Assembly (NCBI GenBank): GCA_016858145.1 | Contig: JAEHOE010000087.1 | Span: 62,001 to 126,000 of the forward strand | Direction of reading: 5' to 3' | Length of the DNA stretch: 64,000 nt | Source: Edaphochlamys debaryana | Taxonomy: Eukaryota > Chlorophyta > Chlorophyceae > Chlamydomonadales | Shown here: piece by piece, positions 38,301 through 47,929 of the stretch | How the letters are laid out: each line of letters starts with the position of its first letter | Numbering within the stretch: position 1 is the stretch's first letter | Position numbers and translations under genes: made by a program | The notes under the pieces: model-generated | Database searches by the model: none | Told to the model about the DNA's origin: nothing | The model's input: only the letters and a program-made list of their open reading frames with translations

Positions 38301-39992
38301 CCCCGCTCGACCCGCCCGCGCCGCCGCCCCCGCGAGTCCGAGGCGACGGCGGCGCGTCGGGTGTCATTGTGCGGCGCAGGAACGACAGGGACTGCTTCAT
38401 CGCCCGAAGCGACCCAGATCGCTCCGGCGGCGGGTTGTTGTTTGCGGCGGCCGCCGCCATGGCCTGCCGGGCCTTATGCTGCAGCTTCAGGGCGCGTGAT
38501 GCGTCCTGCACGAGCCTCGTGAGAGTGCCGGCCTGCGCAGGTTGGGTTCAAGAGGCGTCCATAAGGGGGGTAGCGTAGAGGAGATTTGAGAGCGTCGGCG
38601 GCGGCGCCTTGGGCTGGCAAGGCGGGGCGAGCCCGCAGCCACCAGACGTGGCCTTACCTTCACCCCGAACCCCCGCCCCACTGTCCCCGGACCCCAATGC
38701 TCAAGGATGCCGGAGGGAGGGTTGAGGACTGATCCCCCCCCGGCAGCTGCCCCACCCGCCCCCACCATCCCACCCCACCTCCATGTACTCCGTCACGATG
38801 CCCCACGTGTAGCGCCGCGTGGGCAGGCCCCCGAAGTTGGGCGGAAGGTGCGCCAGCGCGTACAGCTTGATGATGTGCCTGCGATGCGAGGCGCGGGGGT
38901 GGAGGGTGTTGCAGCAGCACATGGCGCTTGCGAGCAGGCCAGGCCGCGTCGAGGGTGGACGGTGGCGGGTGCGAGGAGAGACTTGCGCAGCACCAGCAGG
39001 GTTTCGATGTGGGTCGGGCAGAGGGACACGCGGTCAAAGCCTCATGCAACCGCTTGGCCGTGGCGCATGGACAGCAACGCAGTACCGGCAAGCGCGCCGC
39101 TGCTGAGCTTGACTGCCGCAGTACTCTGGCCAACGCTCTACCGGTGTGTCGAGCCTGGCTCGGAGAGGCCCGCCCGCGTGCCAGTGTTTGTGCCATCTGC
39201 CCCTGCCCCTCCCCGACTGCTCCACCCACTTGTGATGCAGTCGCGCCAGGACCTGGGCCTCCCGCAGAAACTCCTGGTGGGGGATGTTGCAGAACAGGGA
39301 AAGGCAAGTCACGCCAGCCTTCGCGGACGCAAGCCAGGGCACGCGGGCTCGACACTGCCCTGCGTCTGCACCACACAGGGCATTGCCGTACGGCTACCAC
39401 ACGACCGGAATGGTGCGTTGACCGCACCTGCAAGGTGGAGTCTCGCTGCGCGGCGTGGGGGTGCAGCACTTTGACCGCCACCGGCGTGCTGCCGTCCAGG
39501 ATTCCGCGATAGACGCGCGCGCTGGAGCCACCACCGATGCGCTCGAAGATCTAGAGAGGGCGAAAACGGGTTGCCGCGACAGGGAGGGCGTTTTTGCGAC
39601 GGGGGCGTGGGAGGGGGGTTGGACGTGACAGACTCGCCCTCCCCACCGTGACCCCGGCTCAGTCATGACTCCCTCTCCCCCCCTTGATGCTTTGTCGAGC
39701 ATAGCAGCATGCTTCACACGAACATGAGACGTCCATCGCTGCGCCAGAGAGCGGTCGACGGCATCGACGAAACGCACCTGGAGCCTGGAGTCCAGCTCTT
39801 CTCCGGCAAGCAGCTGCGGTCATAGCATTCCGTCAGGCATGTTTGAGGGCGCAGCTGAGCCCACAGAGTGCGCACCTGCAAATCCCCCACATAGCCGGGT
39901 GTGTTGCCTCCGTCCCGCAGCGAGGCCGGCTGCACCGATGCAACATCGCCAGAGTTGCGTACGCTGAACGAGAGCTCATTGTTCCGCTCCAT
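28328..39992 (-). CDS. TKL-type protein kinase with an approx. 1,640-residue activation-loop insert and CaaX-like C-terminus
   Basis: Twenty-one exons: 39992-39876, 39813-39724, 39550-39428, 39273-39230, 38878-38779, 38532-37798, 37623-37600, 37404-37036, 36713-36552, 36394-35837, 35723-35373, 35104-35046, 34696-34438, 34319-33037, 32811-31268, 30925-30723, 30480-30345, 30052-29841, 29552-29301, 28976-28912 and 28622-28328. They total 6,981 nt and 2,326 residues in one frame. Kinase elements are IGGGSSARVYRG, PVAVKVL (K96), EFLREAQVL (E115), VVHRDVKTDNVLM (about 299-311), VADFGIHV on its own 24-nt exon (404-411), GTIMYMAPE (to 2052), then PYNEKVDVFSFGVVLYEVF and NPADRPNM. About 1,640 Gly/Ser/Pro/Ala-rich residues separate DFG from APE. 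A further low-complexity insert of about 90 residues precedes LLWCMEVALALQFLHAQN. The protein ends CAPCGCVIC, a CaaX-like end. Exon 2 could instead stop at 39778, at a stronger GTGCGT donor, 18 residues shorter. The start of exon 10 is the least certain junction. Confidence 0.83.
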
Positions 39993-40211
39993 GTTTCAGT
40001 CAGGTCCGGTCAGGAGAGCCCCGAGTCATGAGTCGCGGCGCGTGGCATGCTTTCGCCCTCTGGTTTCTGCTCAAGTCTAAAACACAGCCATACAATCGCT
40101 GCTGCGGGGCCAGGCTGGCCCGACTTGACCGCTCATGCCATAACAGGGAACCAGCTCGAACAGCTGGCAATGCATGTATGCAGCCGTGTGATAACGCAGT
40201 GAGTATCGCAT
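39993..40211. promoter_or_regulatory. Short divergent promoter between kinase and WD40 genes
   Basis: Only about 219 bases separate the minus-strand kinase ATG from the first plus-strand WD40 ATG, so both promoters and 5' UTRs must share it unless transcription starts inside the other gene. The sequence is less GC-rich than the exons. No clear TATA element was identified. Confidence 0.5.
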
Positions 40212-42413
40212 ATGCGTCGGGCATGTAGTCAACATGCGTGCGTGAGGCCGGCGGGCGGCAGACCGGTGCACGGCTGCATGGGGGCGGGGGCGGACGGAGG
40301 GGGGAGGGGAGGGTTCCTGGGGTCGGACGGCAAGCTTGCGACGGCCGGACGCAGCACTAAGCGCAAAGAGGTGAGTGTGCTCGGGGTTGCCGCAAGGCGT
40401 GAGGTCCAGGGGGTCTAGCAAGCCCCCCTCGCCCCCCGGCTCTTTGCAACGTTGTTCATCCTCAAAGCCCTCGGCCCCCTTCCTTAGTAACCCTAAGTAC
40501 AGGCGACATTACACCTCACCAAGGGATTAGAATCACGCGACGCAAGTGAAGAGGGGGGAGGTTGAGGGTCGCCAGCTGGGTTACGGACGTGCGTGTCGTC
40601 GTGCACTTTGGCGGGAGACGCCACAGCGATCCAGAGGCGCTTGGCCCCCGCGACAGCGTCGCACAGGTGGAACACTCCATACACAACCCTCTCGACGCGA
40701 TGACGAGCGTAGCTTTCCCAGGGCGGCCACCATGGGGGCTCGCCGAGGCTTACGGTCACGGCGAACGCATCTTTGACACCGCGTTCCACCCGCTAAACGA
40801 CGACATACTGCTGACCGCGTCAGAGGACCTGAGCCTGCGCATGTGGAAGCGCGAGGAGTCGTCTCCCATGTACAAGCAGGTTGGGCGCGACTCCAAGTAC
40901 TTGGGCTCAGTGCCTGCTCGTAGCATCTAGCCGGAAAATGTCCGGGCTAGATGTCGCGTGTGTCAGGTTGGCTACCCTTCCGGCACGGCCCCGCTTGCAC
41001 CTGGCGCCCCGGTAACTCTTGGCGAAGTCGCCCCTGCACTGGAGCAGTGGCACCTCAGGCGGTATCATACGGTCTTACCGCACAGGCTTACCGGCGGGGA
41101 GACACTCGGGCCAAGGCACCGCACGCCAGCCGACGGGGGATCCCCCGCTTCTGCGCTAGAGGCGCTGCGGAGGGCCCCCCTCCCAGGCCTGCGGCTACCC
41201 CTGCTGCACACCGCACAGCTCACACACCTGCGCTTCCCTTCCTCTCACGAGCAGCCCTCCGCACATGTCGGAAACTACAACCATAGCCCAGCAGGCTGGT
41301 GCCCGACTCTCCGCGCGGCCGTCCACCTCCTCCCTCCCTGTACCCTCCTCCCTCGCTGATGCCCTCTCTCGACCTCCCCTCTCGGGCCCTCCTTCCTCGC
41401 TGCCCCCTCCTCCCCCCTCCCCGCAGGTCCGGGCCTATCTGGGGCACCAGGCGGAGGTGCTGCGGGCTGCCTGGTCGGCCAACGGACTCCTGGTGGCCTC
41501 GGGTGTGGGGGGGGACGGAGCGGGCTGGTCCTCAAGGGTTGCCTTGCCTAGGGAAGGGGCAGGGGGGCAGGGGGGGCAGGGGGGGCAGGGGCGTCGGGGC
41601 CGAGGCTGGGGGAGGCGATTGGGGTTGCGGGGGGCGGGGGGCGAGTGCGCGGGCAAGACAGATGGCGTGGAGCTGGGGCGGCGGCTCTACCGTTGATGGC
41701 GGTGGCCGGGGCGAGGGGCGGCTGCCGGGCACCCCTTGCCCTCGACCCAACCGCCACCAACCGCTACCCGTCCCTGCCAGGCTCGGCCGATCGCACCGTA
41801 CGGCTGTGGGCCGCAGATCTGGACGACAAGGGGTACACGGGTGGGTGGGGGCGGGCATGAGGGATCGGGGTGGGCAGTACGGCACAGTACGACAGCCCAG
41901 CGTAACCCCAGGCCCGGCCCTCCACCCCTAACCCTGCGCCGGCCCTTCCGTGTGCGCTGCCGCCTGCACCGGGCCATGCCCCTCCTATCTCCGCCCCTCA
42001 CGCCCGTGCTCCCCCCCTTTACACGCCTTTCCCCCCCCCCAGGCCGACAGTTGGCCGTCCTCGATGGCCACCCGGAGGAGGTGGGGGGGTGGGGAGCGCA
42101 AGGGGGAGAGGCAAGGGGGGAGGGGGGTTGAGTGGGCTTGAAGGGGACAGTGGGGTAGCAAGGGGGGGGCGGGGCAGGTCGGGAGGATGTCGGCCACCCG
42201 GAGGAGGTGGAGGGGACACCAGGCCTGATCGTGCCTCCTCCACCCCGCGTGTCTGTACTCTGCAGGTGGGGCACCCCACTCCACCCCAGCCTCTAACTTC
42301 CCCTGCCGTCTCCCTCCCCTCCTCCAGTCGGCGTCGACGCGATCCCGCTCAGCACCAACATGCCCCCCCCTCCCCCCCCCCCCCCTCCCCCCTTCCCCCT
42401 CCCCCCTCCCCCC

Positions 42414-42451
<38 letters not shown>

Positions 42452-45400
42452 CCCCTCCCCCCTCCCCCCTCCCTCCCCCTCCCCCCTCCCACCTCCCCCC
42501 CTGTCAGGTGTACCACGTGGAGTTCCTGGACCCCTCCGTCCCCCCACCCACCCCCGGGGTGCGCCGCTCCTTCGCCCCCAAACCCGACCGCGCCCCCACA
42601 CCCTCCGCCTCCACCTCCACGCCCACCCCCACCCGCCCGGCCAACCTCTCCAGTCCCGGCGGCAGCTCCGGCGGGGGCTCCGAGGACGGGGTTTCGGACG
42701 GCGGCGCCGTGCCGCTGCCGCCCTTCGAAACGCACATTCTCGCGGCTTCCAGCGAGTCGCTGTTCGTGTGGTCGCTCCAGGAGGGGTGTGTGGTGCAGCA
42801 GGCTAATGCGCCCGGAACCACGGGCAGCACCATCAACCAGAGTGGGTTTGGGGTGGGGGTGTCACTGGAGGGAGGGAGCGTGAGCGGTGATGACTGCGGG
42901 TCAGTGGGAATGGGAGGTTGAGCTTGGCGGGATGGCGTGTGTTGAGGGCGGGCAGGCCGCGAGGCAGGGGCAGGGAAGGGGGAAGGAGGTAGGAGCTGTT
43001 GGAGAGGTGAAGCGCAAACCGCCCGGGTCCCGTCCAACCCACACTGTCGATACTCCAGCCCACCCCTCCGGGCCTCCGCACCCCACCCTCCACCCCACCC
43101 CTCCACCCCACCCCTACACCCCACCCTACACCCCACCCTACACCCCACCCTACACCCCACCCTACACCCCACCCTACACCCCACCCTACACCCCTACACC
43201 CCTCCAACCCTCCAACCCTCCAACCCCCCCCAGCGGCCATCGAGGCCGGCCTGCGCCCCGCCTACATCCTCAGCTCGCACACGCCGTACACCTCGTACAC
43301 GCCAGACGTAACCCGCCACCCCGCCACCCCCACCCCGCCCTTTCCCCCCGGCCCCCAGCGGCCATCGAGGCAGGCCTGCGCCCCGCCTACATCTTTGGGG
43401 TGGCCCGGCAGCCCCGTGGGTCGCTGCTGGCGGCGGCCTGCTGCGACGGAGCGGTGCGGCTGTGGAGCGTGAGGGGGTCGGGTGGGTGCAGGGCGGGGGG
43501 TGTGGGGAGGGCTGGGAGTAAGGGGTGGGGGATGGGGTTGTTTGAAGCTGAGCGGAAGAGCGTCACGTTGTTTGGGGGGTGGGGTTGGGGGCAAAGGGTG
43601 GGGGGAGGGGTTGGGGGAGGGAGGGGGAGCGGGAGGGGGGGGGAGGGCCAATGAAGGGAAGGCAGGCACGGGACGGGGCGGAAAGACGCAGCAAAGAAGC
43701 CAGGCGAGCTGTGAGTGGTGCCTCCACCTCCCCAACGCAACCCCCTCTGCCCCCATCCCCACCCTCCCTCCCAACCACCCCGCCCCACCCCAGGCGAGCT
43801 GCAGTGGGTGGGGCAGGTGGACCTCCCGGGCGCCCCCATGTGCACGGGGTGCGCCTTCGCGGGCGACGGGGCGCGGCTGGCGGTGACCACGAGGGAGGGG
43901 CGGCTGGTGGAGCTGGTGTGTGGGGGGAGGGAGGGGGGCGAGTGGAGGCGCGTGGGTGCTGGCAGAGCTGTGCGGCGCGTGGGGCCAGCGCTCTGCTGGA
44001 GGTGGTCTGCGGGAAGCAAGAGCCCAGGTGCCTCCCGAACCCCAAGCTACCACCACTTTTGCACCAGCTCTTCCAGCCATGTGCCCCCCTGCCCCAACCC
44101 CACGCGGCACAGAGCGTCTGGGCTGTGGGGGATGGTTTTACCGCCCCGCGTCCACAACACACAACCCCCGCCGATCCCCCTCGTTCCTCGCCACCTTTCC
44201 CCCCTCCCCTCCAATGCTCCGAAAATCACCCCCTCCCCCCCCACCCCACCCCAGGACGTGCGGGTGCTCGAGGTGCTCACCTCCCGCGCCCTGCCCTCCG
44301 CCCCCCTCACCGTCACCTACCTGCCCAAGCCCGGGCCGGAGGGGGCGGGGGCGGGGGCGCGGGGGGAGGAGATGTGGCTGGTGGCGTGCAAGGACGGCGG
44401 CGTGTACGGGTATGAGCTGGAGGGGGAAGGTACGGCAGGGTACGGCATATCACGGCATGGGGGAGTAGTGGTAAGATTGGGGAGGCCGCCCGCGATGCCC
44501 TTCTTCCCAGCCAGCCCCTAGCCTCCACCGGCGCCCCCTACCGTCCTCCGCCCTCACCTGCCCACCCGCTGTCCTACGCCCACCCCCACCCCCCATCCCT
44601 CTCCTTCCTCCTCAGGCGACGCCCCCCTCACGGCCCTGCGCCCCCCCTACGGACCCGACGTGGCCCCCCTAGTGGTGTCGGTGGCTGCCGGGGGGGCGGC
44701 GGTGGCGGTGGGCGGCGAGCCGCAGGTGGGTCCGTGTGTGGGAGGGGCTTGTTGGGCTGTTGGGGGCTGGCCTGGGAGCTAGCTGCCACACGTGCTGTGC
44801 AGGGGGAGGGTCGGCAGGTGTGAAGGGCTGCTCGCATGAGCCTGAGAATCGTGGGCGCGGTGATTAACCGGCCGGCTTTAGACGGAACCAAAAGCCAGAG
44901 GAAACCGAAGCCCGACCCAGGGTCGGCAGGCGTGTGTTGGGCCACCCAGGCGGATGTGGAGGGCAGGTGCCGCAGGGGTTTGGGGGGGAGGGGCCTTGCT
45001 GGGCTGTTGAGGGCTGGCCTAGGAGACGAATGCATGTGCTGCGAAGGGAGAGGGTCGGCGAGGGGTGACGCGCCGAGGGGCTCAACTGGGCTGCGGGGGC
45101 TGGCCGCCATCGGGACGGTTTGTGCTTCTCCCCCATGCATGGACCTCGCCGCTTACTAATGAGCCCTCACGTGCCCCCCCTGGTTGCCGTATCACGTGCC
45201 CCCCACGTGGGGCCCCGCAGGAGGCCTCCCTGCTGCCACGCATGCAGCCCACCCGGGCCCACGCCAGGCCCACCGCCGCCGCACCCTCCACCTCCACCTC
45301 CGCGCCCGCCGCTGCCGGCTCCACCGCCGCCGCTGGCGCCTCGACCTCCACCTCCGCCGCCGCCGCCGCCACCGTGGGCCACACGGAGCCTCGGGCGGCG

Positions 45401-46201
45401 GCGGTGGCGGCGGCGGCGCATGCGCCGGCGGCGCGGCGGAGAGGCCCTGGCGGCGGCGGCGGCGGCGGTGGTGGTGGCGGCGCGGGGCGGCGGGTGGCGG
45501 GGGGCCTGGGGGCGAGGGACCCTCTCGCGCTGTTTGATGAGGCGGAGGCGGCGGAGGCGGAGGCGGGGAGCAGCGGGGCGGTGAGCCGGGAGCTGTATGG
45601 GTTTAGGACGAGGCGGACGGAGTTGGCAGGGGGAAGGGGAAACGGGGGACGAGCTGACGCGAACATCTCTGGCGAGGTACCATTCGCAACCCTGCTCTGG
45701 CGAGCAGAGAAGCGACGACCAGCACCAGGCGGCACATGGTAGCCGCCCGAAGCCCCCCGCACACGAGTTACCTGGCGCATGTTACCTGAGTGTGCGGGAC
45801 TGGCAGGGGGCAAGCCGATGAGTCAAGAACTGGAGCTTCCGATACCCGAAGCGACAGATTATGTTCCCGTAACCCCTCTTACGTCTTCTCTTCGTTTCCG
45901 TTTCCTCGCCCTTCCCACACAGGACAAGGTTGCTCGCGGCGTTGCGGCCATGAGCCTCGGGTCGGGGCCCGGCGGGGCCCCGGGGGCCTCGGTGGGCCCG
46001 CAGGGCGGGGCCGACACGGCCATGGGCGGCACCGAGGAGGAGGGGGAGGGCGAGGAGGAGGCGGCGGAGCGGCGGAGGGCGACGGAGACGGTCCCGGGGG
46101 GGCACGGGGAGGGGCACGGGCCGGGGCATGGGCAGGGGGACGGGGGTCATGGCGTGCGGATGCGGGCGCCGCTCTACGTGTACCGGGTGCCGGCGTGGTG
46201 A
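40212..46201 (+). CDS. WD40 repeat protein
   Basis: Twelve exons: 40212-40370, 40667-40879, 41427-41502, 41781-41840, 42043-42080, 42508-42841, 43359-43481, 43794-43915, 44255-44429, 44616-44725, 45221-45676 and 45923-46201. They total 2,145 nt and 714 residues with consistent phases. WD units are visible: FDTAFHPLNDDILLTASEDL then SLRMWK; VRAYLGHQAEVLRAAWSANG then SADRTVRLWAADL; AACCDGAVRLWSV; and weaker ones around ACKDGGVYGYEL. They should form a propeller that serves as a protein-binding scaffold; no partner can be named. After the propeller come Ala/Thr/Ser and Gly runs, an acidic stretch (EEEGEGEEEAAERRRATE) and a Gly/His-rich tail. The first in-frame ATG (40212) was taken; ATG at 40278 is an alternative. 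The last five exons are duplicated downstream. Confidence 0.82.
42363..42502. repeat. C-rich homopyrimidine tract in a WD40-gene intron
   Basis: About 140 bases of almost only C and T on the plus strand, including a C run of more than 25, immediately before the acceptor of the 42508 exon. The complementary strand is G-rich and could form quadruplexes. It may also act as an exaggerated polypyrimidine tract. Confidence 0.9.
43110..43195. repeat. 12-bp minisatellite
   Basis: About seven near-perfect copies of CCCTACACCCCA lie in the intron before the 43359 exon. They are likely length-variable between strains. Confidence 0.9.
43234..43268 (+). repeat. Partial duplicate of the start of the 43359 exon
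   Basis: The acceptor and first 35 bases of the exon at 43359 are repeated here 125 bp upstream, with one mismatch (GAGGCCGGC against GAGGCAGGC). Translation would again read AIEAGLRPAYI. The sequence then diverges and reaches a possible GTAACC donor after 43307. The phase would not fit either following exon, so this copy is probably not used, or it produces a frameshifted isoform. Confidence 0.75.
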
Positions 46202-46342
46202 CAGGGTGAGAGGGCGGGCCTAAGGGCAGGGCAGGGGCAGGGGCTGAAGCAGGGGCAGGGGACTCGGAAGCGGCTCGACGTGCACCGGGTGCCGGCATGA
46301 TGACGTGGAGGGGTGAAGTCTAACCAATGGAAGGGGTAGCGG
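43779..46342. repeat. Segmental duplication, copy 1
   Basis: This segment covers the last five WD40 exons with their introns and about 140 bases past the stop. It is nearly identical to 47,930-50,429. It is the longer copy because it contains 177 extra bases near 45,634-45,810 bounded by a 10-bp direct repeat. Confidence 0.95.
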
Positions 46343-47303
46343 GGAGAGAGAGTTTACACAGGCTGATAGGGGTGGGGGCATCCGGGCGCGCAGCGAAGTC
46401 ACCAACCATTGGTGGGGCCACACCAGGGGGGGCAGGGATAGGAAAGATGTCAGGAGCAGGCGGTGAAGCAGGGGAAGGTGACAGCGAATGGATCACTGGG
46501 ACGTTTGGTGCAGGGGAGGGCAAAGCCGCCGTGTAGTCCACAAGCAGTTGGGATGCAGCTGTTGGCTTAAGCGTAAGCGCAGTGACCGTTGTGGGCTTGC
46601 TGGAAGACTCGTGGTGTCTTGGTCCCCGTCGGAGTGCGTGCTGGCAGAGGTGTACAAGGGCCAGGGAGGGCTGGGTGGCGCGGCGCAGGAAAGGCAGGAT
46701 ACCGGGCTGGTCATGGGTACGAGAGCTAAGCGCCGGGCTGCCGGTTTACCTAAGTTGCGGGCTGCGGGCTGCCAACAATATCTGTCTGGAGCAGCTGGTG
46801 CGAGGTCTGCATAGGCGGGACGCGGGAGCGGGTCGTCTGGGCTCAGTGGGCTGGTGGATCAGGGCAGCGGTGGGAGCTCGGTGGCCCGGCAGGTAGTGGA
46901 GGGGCTTGCAAGGCAGATGGCAAGGGGCCAACTGGCTGAAGGTGTGCAACCCTAGCCGTTGTTCGGCAAATGAAGCCTATTGTCGGCCTGCGCAGCAGCC
47001 GGGGCGTGTGGCCAGACACAACCCAACCCTCGGCCCCCTACGCCTTCCAGCCTTCGCAGTCCCCCATCCAGTACCCTTCCCGTTCCGCCCTCTCACTCTC
47101 CAGCTGTTCCGCCTCCCCGTTCAAGCACTGCGCGAGACCATCCTCCAACCCCTGCAAGGTCCCCGCGCACAGGCCCGCAGATTGCGCAACGCCTGCAGAT
47201 ATATGTTCCCAACCCCCTCCTATCCTGCTCGGCCCAACAGTGAAGCGCGCGGAGCTTGGGGGCATGCAGGGGCGTGTAGGGGCCCCAGGGACGCAGGCGG
47301 CGC
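46202..47303. other. 3' flanks of the WD40 and coiled-coil genes
   Basis: Convergent 3' ends meet here. No coding sequence is supported. Just after the WD40 stop there is a run of GGGGCA-like units. The duplicated block ends at 46342, and the remainder is unique in the window. Confidence 0.5.
46354..46358 (-). terminator. Putative TGTAA poly(A) signal of the coiled-coil gene
   Basis: TTACA on the plus strand is TGTAA on the minus strand, about 950 bases after the coiled-coil gene stop at 47,304. It lies only about a dozen bases outside the duplicated block. Confidence 0.35.
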
Positions 47304-47803
47304 TCACTGCAGATTCAGCTTGGCGGTGCTGCTGATCAGCGCCCCTGGGCCGGAGTACGCCTCTTTCTTTCCCTCTGCCTTAGCCTCTGCGTAGTGCTTG
47401 TGGTAGACCTTTTCGACCACTTCCCACACGGCCTTGGCGTCGCCGCCATCGAGGCGCTCACTGCAGGGGTCGCAGGGCAGACAGGGGGCAGGAGGGGAAC
47501 ACACGCAGTGGTGTCAAGACAGCCGCCACACGGCCACAGGCTCACACACACGCACCTGAGCGCTGCGTTTTGCGCTTCCAGCTTCTGGATCGTGTCCTGC
47601 GCATCCTCGCGCTCAGCCTCGCGCTGGCTGGTGAGAGTAGTGATGAGTTTCTGAAACTGCTCCTCCTTCTTGACCTCCGTCTTGCGCACTGCTTCGAGCA
47701 CCACTGCCTCGCGGATTTCCTTACGTGTCAGAGGCGCAGGTGGCAGGTCGTCGTGGTCGAGAAAGGCAACGAGTTCTCCGGCACTGTAGTTGTCCAGAGC
47801 CAT
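47304..47803 (-). CDS. Small coiled-coil protein of unknown function
   Basis: Two exons, 47803-47556 and 47460-47304, joined by a GTGCGT donor and a CAG acceptor, give 405 nt and 134 residues. The sequence begins MALDNYSAGELVAFL and is highly charged. A heptad-like helical stretch runs from about residue 30 to 83 (VRKTEVKKEEQFQKLITTL, then EDAQDTIQKLEAQNAAL). The C-terminal part contains VWEVVEKVYHKHYAEAKAEG. No catalytic domain, signal peptide or membrane segment is seen. Composition is far less repetitive than its neighbours, which supports a real gene. It lies between the two copies of the duplicated WD40 segment, with its start only about 130 bases from the second copy and pointing away from it. 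Confidence 0.75.
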
Positions 47804-47929
47804 CCTTCCTCGCTACAGGTATGGGCTATCTATTGCTTAATCGCTAAAGCCGTCGAGTGCCGCTGCTGCTGCCTCTCCTCTCGCGGGCTTGAACTAGAAA
47901 CCGGAATCTGAACCCACCTTCTGAAAACC

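Noticed and set aside
28328..39992. Separate kinase fragments (three or four genes) in 28-40 kb
   Set aside because: N-lobe, HRD and DFG motifs occur only once, as do MAPE and the C-lobe motifs. All 21 exons share one frame, so one kinase with a giant insert fits better.
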